From Calditrichaceae bacterium (GTDB lineage Bacteria > Calditrichota > Calditrichia > Calditrichales > Calditrichaceae), in NCBI GenBank assembly GCA_030622395.1, contig JAUXGF010000033.1, positions 1 to 11,297 on the forward strand: a stretch of 11,297 bases of DNA. The letters are read 5' to 3'. The translations under genes were made by a program, and so were the position numbers. Positions within the stretch are counted from its first letter, which is position 1, and each line of letters opens with the position of its first letter. The notes beneath the pieces were generated by a model that ran no database searches, was not told the DNA's origin, and saw only the letters and a list, made by a program, of their open reading frames with translations. Positions 5,288 through 11,297 of this stretch are shown here, in pieces.

Positions 5288-7783
5288 ATGAAAATTTTTC
5301 GATTGGCTGTTAATAATTTCGTACAATCAAAACCCTTTAAAAATATTAGCGCATATAAATTTATTATCTCGATTATCTTTGGAATGACGGGCTTTGCCGT
5401 AAACTTTTATAGTATTAGTTTTTTCTTCCCTCCTTATACGGCAAGCGTATTATTAGGGTTGTTATTTCCAATGCTCATTACTATTGTCTGGGGCTGGAAA
5501 TATGGATTGCTGTCCGCTTTAGCCGGCGGGTGTCAGTCAATGTGGTGGCTGTGGGGAGCAAGCAATGGTTATGCGATATTTTTTGTTGCGCCGCCTTTTA
5601 CATTATGGATCGTCTGGCACGGAATATTTGCCAACCTGCGCAAAAAGCAGGATACCTATAAATGGTATTTTAATATATATGTTATAGAAATCCCATTTCG
5701 CATACTCAGTACAATAAATTTATATACATTGAGCAGATGGGCTATAACGCTTAATCCGCCCGCCTGGGACTGGGCTTCCAGCGCGCCAAATATAATCCCG
5801 ATACAATTTTCTAATTTTGTTGTAGTAAAACAGTTTATAACAGGATATATAATTTTACTTCTTACCGATGTATTATTGAACTTAAAATTTGTTAGAAAGC
5901 TTTTTAGATTAAAAGAGGATTATTCACAAGCAAACACAGGTTACATTATAAGCGCTTCGCTGCTGGTTGGAGGCTTCTTTTGGGTTGTTGACAGCGTTAT
6001 TAGTTTATTGGTTTTTCACAAAGGGACTTCTTTTCTTGATTTATTGGCTTTAAATATTCCCCCGCATGATTTTTTTGTAAGAGCCGCTTTTGTTTTTGTT
6101 TGTTTGGCGGGCGGTCTTTTAGCTTTAAAATTTTTACACAGACAGAATGAGAGCAACAAAGCCCTGTGGAAGAGCGAAGAACGATTCCAGCATATTAGTG
6201 AGAATTTGAATAACGTTATTTATGAAAGAGACAGGGACGGGAGGTTAACCTATATTAGTCCTGTTGTAGAAAAGCTTGCTGGTTATTCACAAAAAGAGAT
6301 AATGGCGGATCCAGCTAAAATACTCTCAAAAATATTTATTGAGCCCGGTTATTTAAAAAAGGGTGAGGAAGTCCGCAGAAAAGTAATTTCAAAGAACAAA
6401 TATTATTTAATTGATACTGAAACAATCTGCCAAACTAAAGACGGAAAAAAAATATGGGTCCACAATCGTATTTTTCCTCTTCTTAACCAGGAAGGAGTTG
6501 TAAGCGGATTTATTGGAATACTTGAAGACATTAGTGAACGCAAGAAGACAGAAGAAATGCTGAGGGAAAGCGATCAAAAATATCTTGAGGCAATCATTAA
6601 AACATCACATGACGGTATATTCGTTATCGACAGTTACGGAAATATTGAGTTTGGCAACGACGCAACTTTTAAGAGCTTAGGCTGGCCCCAGGACGAGCTT
6701 ATCGGAAAACCTTTTATTAAGTTTATGCATCCGGATGTATGTGACTATGTGCTTAAACGCTGGGATGAAGTTCAAAGAGGTAAAGGAAGATCGTATGAGG
6801 CTGACATTGTGAGAAAAAACGGTAAAAGGAGGTCTTTGCTTGTTAGCCATAGACACATGGATATTGGGGATAAGAGAAAATATTGTGTAGTTATAAAAGA
6901 CGTCACCGACCGTAAGAGGGCTGAGAAGGATCTCCAGAAATACCGCAGCCATCTTGAAGAATTAGTTGAAGATAGAACATCCGAATTAAGAATAACTAAC
7001 GAGCAGCTTAAACGTGAAATCACAGAGCGCAAGCGGGCGGAAAGAGCTTTGAAAAAAGCACATGACGAATTAGAAATCAGGGTAAAAGAGCGCACTGCTG
7101 AAATTACTTCTGTAAATAAAGAATTAGAATCTTTTGCTTATTCGGTATCTCATGACCTGCGCGCTCCTTTGCGGGCGATTGACGGTTTTTCCAAAATACT
7201 TGTGGAAGAGAACTCCGGAGTTCTAAACAAGCAGGGACAGCGTTATTTGCAGCGCATAAGAGCCGGCGCCCAAAGAATGGCTCACTTGATAGACGACCTT
7301 CTGAATCTATCCCGTATCGGACGCAAGCCGATTGATAAAAAAACTATTAAACCAAAAACTATTGCCGAAGAAGTTTTTAAATCATTAAAAGAAGAATATA
7401 AAAGCGGTAAAGTAGAATTCACTGCCCATAAATGTCCAACCGCTTTTGCCGACCCCGGTCTTATGCAAATCGTTTTCACTAACCTGCTTTCAAACGCTCT
7501 GAAATTTACTAAAAATAAACAGGATGCAAAAATTGAAGTAGGATATAAAATTAAAAACAAACAAAAGGTCTTTTTTGTGAAAGACAATGGAGTGGGTTTT
7601 GATATGAACTACGCCGACAAGATATTTTCCCCCTTTCAGAGGCTGCACCGCGTTGAAGACTATGAAGGCAGCGGCATAGGCTTGGCTATTGTTCAACGAA
7701 TAATTCACAAACACGACGGATGGATAAATGTAGAATCCAAGCCGGATTCAGGTACGACATTTTATTTTACATTAAAAGATTGA
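5288..7783 (+). CDS. Membrane PAS-PAS sensor histidine kinase (phytochrome-like kinase core)
   Basis: This is an 831-residue sensor kinase. It should autophosphorylate on H622 and pass the phosphate to a receiver, most simply the Rcp1-like protein encoded 32 bp downstream. Residues 24-285 are hydrophobic, with about seven or eight membrane helices and short loops, a MASE-like integral sensor region that I cannot assign to a named family. PAS 1 spans about 295-418 (NVIYERDRDGRLTYISP; ends ILEDISERKK). PAS 2 spans about 428-544 (SHDGIFVIDSYGNIEFGN; ends IKDVTDRKR). A long signalling helix covers about 545-612, with two LE.LV/RV..RT repeats. The HisKA H-box is AYSVSHDLRAPLRAIDGFS with H622. The HATPase domain has an N-box (N732, N736), G1 DNGVGFD (766-772), an F-box SPFQRLHRVEDY and G2 GSGIGLA (794-800), so every catalytic box is intact. 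There is no fused receiver. The start is supported by GGAGA at 5276-5280. Confidence 0.93.
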   Translation: MKIFRLAVNNFVQSKPFKNISAYKFIISIIFGMTGFAVNFYSISFFFPPYTASVLLGLLFPMLITIVWGWKYGLLSALAGGCQSMWWLWGASNGYAIFFVAPPFTLWIVWHGIFANLRKKQDTYKWYFNIYVIEIPFRILSTINLYTLSRWAITLNPPAWDWASSAPNIIPIQFSNFVVVKQFITGYIILLLTDVLLNLKFVRKLFRLKEDYSQANTGYIISASLLVGGFFWVVDSVISLLVFHKGTSFLDLLALNIPPHDFFVRAAFVFVCLAGGLLALKFLHRQNESNKALWKSEERFQHISENLNNVIYERDRDGRLTYISPVVEKLAGYSQKEIMADPAKILSKIFIEPGYLKKGEEVRRKVISKNKYYLIDTETICQTKDGKKIWVHNRIFPLLNQEGVVSGFIGILEDISERKKTEEMLRESDQKYLEAIIKTSHDGIFVIDSYGNIEFGNDATFKSLGWPQDELIGKPFIKFMHPDVCDYVLKRWDEVQRGKGRSYEADIVRKNGKRRSLLVSHRHMDIGDKRKYCVVIKDVTDRKRAEKDLQKYRSHLEELVEDRTSELRITNEQLKREITERKRAERALKKAHDELEIRVKERTAEITSVNKELESFAYSVSHDLRAPLRAIDGFSKILVEENSGVLNKQGQRYLQRIRAGAQRMAHLIDDLLNLSRIGRKPIDKKTIKPKTIAEEVFKSLKEEYKSGKVEFTAHKCPTAFADPGLMQIVFTNLLSNALKFTKNKQDAKIEVGYKIKNKQKVFFVKDNGVGFDMNYADKIFSPFQRLHRVEDYEGSGIGLAIVQRIIHKHDGWINVESKPDSGTTFYFTLKD

Positions 7784-7815
7784 TTCAGCCATTGTATTAA
7801 AACAAGGAATAAATT

Positions 7816-8266
7816 ATGGAGCCAAAAGATGTAACATTACTTTTAGTTGAAGATAATCCGGATGACGTAGAGTTAACATTAAGGGTGTTTAAAAAACACC
7901 ATGTGGTCAAAAAAAATTATCGTGGCTAAAGACGGAGAGGAAGCCCTGGACGTCTTATTCCAACGCGGCGAAGATAATAAGACCCAGCGGAGACCAGATT
8001 TGATATTATTAGATCTCAAGCTGCCAAAAGTTGATGGACTGGAAGTTCTTAGGCAGGTTAAAAGCAATTCAAAAACAAAACAACTTCCTGTGATTATTTT
8101 AACTTCTTCAAAAGAAGAGAAAGATGTTGTAGAAAGTTACTGTCTCGGAGTAAACAGTTACCTCCGCAAGCCGGTTGATTTTGAGAAGTTTGGCGAAGTA
8201 GTAAAGCAATTGAGTTTATACTGGTTGTTGTTAAATGAACAGCCTCCTTGGAATATTGATTATTGA
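7816..8266 (+). CDS. Rcp1-like stand-alone response regulator, frameshifted at an A8 run
   Basis: This is a single-domain receiver, expected partner of the upstream kinase. Translation from ATG 7816 (AAGGAA at 7804-7809) gives MEPKDVTLLLVEDNPDDVEL and then hits TAA at 7927-7929 after 37 codons. The rest of the receiver lies in the +1 frame and is open to 8266. The switch is at eight A's (7909-7916); with seven, the reading would be VVKKIIVAKDG. The repaired protein would be 149 residues, the normal length for Rcp1-like regulators. It would have acidic E12/D13, phospho-acceptor D66 (LILLDLKLP), T96 (ILTSS), K118 (YLRKPVD) and the LYWLLLNEQPP tail of this family, so all catalytic residues survive. 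Possible explanations are a homopolymer sequencing error, transcriptional slippage on A8, or a true recent mutation. An alternative ATG at 7901 lies in the correct frame, but it has no Shine-Dalgarno site and would lose beta1 and the acidic pair. Confidence 0.8.
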
Positions 8267-8279
8267 TAATTTATATGAA

Positions 8280-8332
8280 AGCTATCAGCAATCAGCTCAA
8301 GATTTCTTAATGAAAACTGAGCGCTGAGAGCT
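8280..8332. repeat. Imperfect inverted repeat between the two receiver genes
   Basis: The 18-base arms at 8280-8297 (AGCTATCAGCAATCAGCT) and 8315-8332 pair at 14 of 18 positions across a 17-base loop, and TTTT follows at 8332-8335. The arms have the AGCTNTCAGC pattern of small interspersed repeats seen in many bacterial spacers, which is recalled rather than searched. It lies just after the first receiver gene and could act as a weak terminator or mRNA stabiliser. A second perfect 7-bp dyad (CGTTCAT 8358-8364, ATGAACG 8373-8379) sits shortly before the next Shine-Dalgarno site. Confidence 0.45.
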
Positions 8333-8394
8333 TTTACTCCGAAGTGCAGGACACATTCGTTCATCCTTTGTTATGAACGGCAATGTTAAGCTTT

Positions 8395-8400
8395 AAAGGA
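8395..8400 (+). promoter_or_regulatory. Shine-Dalgarno site selecting the start at 8410
   Basis: AAAGGA at 8395-8400 lies nine bases before ATG 8410. The upstream in-frame ATG at 8383 has no comparable site and would add nine residues (MLSFKGIKI) that are not part of a receiver fold, so 8410 is preferred. Confidence 0.55.
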
Positions 8401-8409
8401 ATAAAAATC

Positions 8410-8679
8410 ATGGATAAGAAAAATTTACGTCTGCTAATCCTTGAAGATAATCCTGACGACGCCGAGTTGGAAATATTAGAACTGAAGCGGGAAGGATTTA
8501 CTTTAAAATTGCCGGTTGTGGTTTTAACTTCATCAAAAGAAGAACAGGATAAAATTGACAGTTTTAATCTCGGAGTTGCCGGGTACATGCTTAAACCTGT
8601 TGATTACCATCAGTTTGTTGAAATAATTCAAACGATTGACTTGTATTGGACAATAAGTGAATTCCCGGGAGATATTTAA
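8410..8679 (+). CDS. Internally deleted receiver-like protein lacking the phospho-accepting Asp
   Basis: This is a protein of 89 residues, against about 120-150 for a normal receiver. Residues 1-32 match the first strand and helix of a receiver, with acidic pair E12/D13 (LLILEDNPDDAELEILELKREGF). Residue 33 onward then jumps straight to strand 4: LPVVVLTSSKEE with T40, and YMLKPVD with K62, ending in DLYWTISEF. The stretch that should carry strands 2 and 3 and the phospho-acceptor, about 56 residues by comparison with the preceding receiver, is missing in frame. The C-terminal half is a paralogue of the preceding receiver (25 of 47 residues identical by hand alignment). The N-terminal part looks more like the DDAELE...LKREGF type. 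It may be a deletion-fusion of two receivers. It cannot be phosphorylated in the usual way. It could be a relic or a small partner-binding protein. It ends 3 bp before the hybrid kinase gene and carries that gene's Shine-Dalgarno site. Confidence 0.72.
   Translation: MDKKNLRLLILEDNPDDAELEILELKREGFTLKLPVVVLTSSKEEQDKIDSFNLGVAGYMLKPVDYHQFVEIIQTIDLYWTISEFPGDI
8667..8671 (+). promoter_or_regulatory. Shine-Dalgarno site of the hybrid kinase inside the preceding gene
   Basis: GGGAG at 8667-8671 lies in the last codons of the short receiver gene, eleven bases before ATG 8683. With only three bases between stop and start, translation of the kinase is probably coupled to translation of the short receiver, which may explain why that reading frame is kept open. 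Confidence 0.45.
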
Positions 8680-8682
8680 GTT

Positions 8683-11049
8683 ATGAAAAAAGGAAAAGTA
8701 TTATTTATTGACGACGATAAAGTTGACCGCATGGCTATTAAGCAGTTTGCCGAAAAAGAAAATTTTCAATATGACTATAAAATATGCGGCTCTTTAGAAG
8801 AAGCCGGACGAATATTGGAAGATAACAAATTCGACGCTATAATATCGGATTATATGCTTGGAAGTGAAACGGCTTTTGATCTGTTTGATATTGTAAAAAA
8901 TACGCCGATTATTATTATCACCGGTTTAGGCGATGAAAAAATTGCTGTAAAAGCCATGAAATCCGGAGCCTATGATTACTTGATTAAAGACCCTGAAGAC
9001 AGTTATTTGAAAACATTAGCGCTTACTATAGAAAACGTTATTAAACGCAAGCAGGTAGAGAATGAGCTGAAGCAATACCGCAATAATCTTGAAGAATTGG
9101 TGCAGAACAGAACGTCCCAATTAACAAAAGAAATCCAGGAGCGTATTCAGGCTGAAAAAGCGCTGAGAGAAAGTGAGGAACAATTCCGGACTCTTACCCA
9201 AACGGCAAACGACGCTATTGTAGGTATGGATGAAAAGGGCAAAATAACAATCTGGAATGATAGCGCTATCCGTATGTTTGGTTACTCGGAAAGCGAGGCG
9301 GTTGGGAACGATCTTCATTCTTTAATCGCCCCTTCAAGGTATTATGATAAAATTATAAAGGGTATGACCGCTTTTAGCAAAAAAGGCAGCGGCAAAATTA
9401 TTGGCAAAACAATTGAATTGACCGCATTACGTAAAGATGGAACTGAATTCCCCGTCGGTCTTTCCATATCATTAATGAAGCGCGGCAATTGCTGGCATAC
9501 TACCGGAATTATCCGTGATATTTCCGAGAGAAAAAAAGCCGAAAAGGAATTAAGAATAAAAGATACAGCCATTGCTTCATCCATAAATGCAATTATCATA
9601 ACCGATTTGCACGGAAAACTTACTTATGTAAATAACGCTTTTCTTAAGATGTGGGGCTGCCGGGATCAACAAGATGTTATTGGAAAATCTATCTCCGGAT
9701 TTTGGCAAAACGAAAGCAATGTTTTAGAAATAATTAAGGAAATAAATAATAACGGGGGATGGATTGGAGAACTTACCGCCCAAAAAACGGATGATTCTTT
9801 ATTCGATGTGCAGGTTTCCGCCAGTTTGATTACAGATCGGGACGGTCATCCTATCAGCCAAATGGCTTCTTTTATTGATATTACAGAACATAAACGGCTT
9901 GAAGAACAGTTCCGTCAAGCGCAAAAAATGGAGGCTGTCGGCAGGCTGGCAGGCGGAGTAGCTCACGATTTTAATAATATACTAACTGTTATCCGCGGTT
10001 ACAGCGAACTTTCATTAAACCGGCTGAATGAGAACGATCCTATTTACCAGAATATTAAGCAGATTAATGAATCAAGCAACCGCGCCGAAGCTTTAACTCG
10101 TCAATTGCTTGCTTTCAGCCGCAGACAGGTGCTGCAGCCAAGAACGATAAATTTGAATGAATTAATCCGCAATATGGAAAAAATGCTCGCACGGCTTATC
10201 GGCGAGAATATTGAGCTGACGTCAATTTTAGATCCAAAGCTTTGGAACATTAAAGCAGATCCGGGACAAATTGAACAGGTTATCATGAATTTGGTAATCA
10301 ATGCGGGCGACGCCATGCCGGACGGGGGAGGTTTAATTCTTGAGACAAAAAATTTGGTTATTAATGAGGATGATGTAAAATCACGAGAAGAAGTTCTGCC
10401 CGGTTCTTATGTAACGCTGCTTGTAACCGATACCGGTATCGGGATGGATCAGGAAACACAGAGCCACATTTTTGAACCCTTCTTTTCAACAAAGGAAGCC
10501 GGTAAAGGAACAGGCTTGGGGCTTTCTATGGTATATGGGATTGTAAGGCAAAGCACCGGTTTTATTAACATCATATCGGAGCCGGATCAAGGCACAACAT
10601 TTAAAATAGAGTTTCCATGTATTGACGAAGCTGTTACTACTTATGATAAACCGGAGACTCAATTATCCGACCTAAAGGGCAAAGAAACAATTCTTGTAGT
10701 TGAAGATCAGAATGATGTGCGTCAATTAATTTGTGAAACTCTGCGTTTATACGGCTATAAGATTTTGGACGCCTCACAAAGCGGCGACGCCTTATTAATA
10801 TGCGAGCAACATAAAGAAACCATTCATCTAATCCTGACAGATATAGTAATGCCAAGAATGAGCGGGCGCACTTTGGTGGAGCGTTTGTCGCCCCTGCATT
10901 CTGAAATGAAGGTTTTATATATGTCGGGCTATACGGACAGTACAATCGCCAACCTTAGTATGACCGATCTCGGCAGGCAGTTTATCCAGAAGCCATTTGC
11001 GCCTTTGGATTTAGTGCGCCGTGTAAGGGAAATATTGGACAGTAATTAA
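8683..11049 (+). CDS. Soluble hybrid histidine kinase, REC-PAS-PAS-HisKA-HATPase-REC
   Basis: This is a 788-residue cytoplasmic hybrid kinase with no membrane segment. The N-terminal receiver spans about 4-122 (D10-D12, phospho-acceptor D56 in IISDYMLG, T80, K102). A signalling helix follows at about 125-163 (QYRNNLEELVQNRTSQL). PAS 1 spans about 164-286 (NDAIVGMDEKGKITIWN; ends IIRDISERKK). PAS 2 spans about 292-405 (INAIIITDLHGKLTYVN; ends FIDITEHKRLEE). The HisKA domain is of the NtrB-like type MEAVGRLAGGVAHDFNNIL with H428. The HATPase domain has N536 and N540, G1 DTGIGM (583-588) and G2 GKGTGLGL (607-614). The C-terminal receiver spans about 668-786 (E674/D675, D720 in LILTDIVMP, S748, K770 in QKPFAP). 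All phosphotransfer residues are intact. The N-terminal receiver suggests control by another kinase, possibly the membrane kinase upstream. The C-terminal receiver can take phosphate from H428. No output domain is attached. Start ATG 8683 is supported by GGGAG inside the preceding gene. Confidence 0.93.
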   Translation: MKKGKVLFIDDDKVDRMAIKQFAEKENFQYDYKICGSLEEAGRILEDNKFDAIISDYMLGSETAFDLFDIVKNTPIIIITGLGDEKIAVKAMKSGAYDYLIKDPEDSYLKTLALTIENVIKRKQVENELKQYRNNLEELVQNRTSQLTKEIQERIQAEKALRESEEQFRTLTQTANDAIVGMDEKGKITIWNDSAIRMFGYSESEAVGNDLHSLIAPSRYYDKIIKGMTAFSKKGSGKIIGKTIELTALRKDGTEFPVGLSISLMKRGNCWHTTGIIRDISERKKAEKELRIKDTAIASSINAIIITDLHGKLTYVNNAFLKMWGCRDQQDVIGKSISGFWQNESNVLEIIKEINNNGGWIGELTAQKTDDSLFDVQVSASLITDRDGHPISQMASFIDITEHKRLEEQFRQAQKMEAVGRLAGGVAHDFNNILTVIRGYSELSLNRLNENDPIYQNIKQINESSNRAEALTRQLLAFSRRQVLQPRTINLNELIRNMEKMLARLIGENIELTSILDPKLWNIKADPGQIEQVIMNLVINAGDAMPDGGGLILETKNLVINEDDVKSREEVLPGSYVTLLVTDTGIGMDQETQSHIFEPFFSTKEAGKGTGLGLSMVYGIVRQSTGFINIISEPDQGTTFKIEFPCIDEAVTTYDKPETQLSDLKGKETILVVEDQNDVRQLICETLRLYGYKILDASQSGDALLICEQHKETIHLILTDIVMPRMSGRTLVERLSPLHSEMKVLYMSGYTDSTIANLSMTDLGRQFIQKPFAPLDLVRRVREILDSN

Positions 11050-11297
11050 AGAAGGACATAGCCCGCCTTCGAGAAATTTGTTAGAGTATTTTGTTGTATA
11101 GTCCCGACTGGTCGCATAGGCGTCAATTTAAGAGTAAAATTATTGAATTGCCACGAGATTTATCTCATGGCTGGAGTTTATAACTATAATAGATAATTGA
11201 AACAGGAACCGGGAAAAACCTTATTTATTTGGTTAAACCTTAATAGAAAAAGGAAACACAAAAAATCAAAAACCTTATTAAATTATCTAAAAATAAG
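11050..11297. other. Gene-free 3' tail of the window
   Basis: No gene is visible in these 248 bases, although one could start beyond the edge. Just after the kinase stop, GAAGG (11051-11055) and CCTTC (11066-11070) form a short stem with no immediate T-run, a poor terminator candidate. AAAAACCTTATT occurs twice, at 11214-11225 and 11268-11279, as a 12-bp direct repeat. The last 90 bases are very AT-rich. Confidence 0.35.
11150..11171. repeat. Compact hairpin, REP-like
   Basis: GCCACGAGAT (11150-11159) faces ATCTCATGGC (11162-11171) around a two-base centre. Nine of ten pairs match and the remaining one is C opposite A. This hairpin does not lead into a T-run. Compact 'GAGATTTATCTC' hairpins of this kind are known as dispersed repeats in many bacterial genomes, sometimes recognised by REP-associated transposases. 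That link is inference, and no such gene is in the window. Confidence 0.4.

Noticed and set aside
7906..7920. Programmed -1 ribosomal frameshift at the A8 run
   Set aside because: A -1 shift leads to the wrong frame. A +1 shift, loss of one A, or transcriptional slippage is needed. No stimulatory structure was seen.
7901..8266. Independent response regulator gene starting at ATG 7901
   Set aside because: It would lack the first strand and the acidic pair, which are present in the other frame directly upstream behind a good Shine-Dalgarno site. A single split gene explains both parts better.
8383..8409. Start of the short receiver at ATG 8383
   Set aside because: There is no Shine-Dalgarno site, and the extra nine residues do not belong to the receiver fold. 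ATG 8410 has AAAGGA at proper spacing.

Overview
The window is 11.3 kb of bacterial chromosome. It has AT-rich spacers, Shine-Dalgarno-led genes and few overlaps. The first gene encodes a small exported protein with a signal peptide ending FGQ and a C-terminal aromatic beta-strand. Together with the lipoprotein amidase and the abundant PAS/histidine kinase genes, this suggests an uncultivated Gram-negative bacterium of the Bacteroidota/Ignavibacteria/Calditrichota (FCB-like) kind. That placement is a low-confidence impression from protein style; there is no rRNA or other marker gene here.

Layout. (1) Positions 1-194 hold GC-rich hairpins with no gene. (2) Positions 195-860 (minus strand) encode a small exported or envelope protein of unknown function. 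(3) Positions 861-1636 are a long, very AT-rich divergent spacer with one GC-rich hairpin island near 1460-1490. (4) Positions 1637-3730 encode a lipoprotein N-acetylmuramoyl-L-alanine amidase that carries Ig-like and carboxypeptidase-regulatory-like modules. Its C-terminal part looks like a second, catalytically dead copy of the amidase domain. (5) Positions 3950-4933 encode a membrane PAS protein with no kinase or cyclase; it ends in a four-cysteine module. (6) Positions 4934-5287 are a spacer with a degenerate 8-bp tandem repeat. (7) Positions 5288-11049 are a two-component cluster: a multi-spanning membrane PAS-PAS histidine kinase, an Rcp1-like response regulator, a very short receiver-like protein, and a soluble REC-PAS-PAS-HisKA-HATPase-REC hybrid kinase. 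(8) The 3' tail has no gene and one strong hairpin.

How the genes may work together. The membrane kinase (5288) belongs to the family with the SFAYSVSHDLRAPLR H-box, which usually works with a stand-alone Rcp1-type receiver, and that receiver lies 32 bp downstream. As given, the receiver gene is broken by one extra base in a run of eight A. The next small gene has lost the middle of its receiver fold, including the phospho-accepting aspartate. The hybrid kinase has receivers at both ends. No DNA-binding, GGDEF/EAL or other output domain is seen anywhere in the window, so the final output of the relay must lie elsewhere or act through protein contacts.

The points most worth a second look are the A8 frameshift, the internally deleted chimeric receiver, the pseudo-amidase domain, and the PAS protein ending in paired CxxC motifs. 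The spacers also contain recurrent GC-rich hairpin elements and an 8-bp minisatellite.
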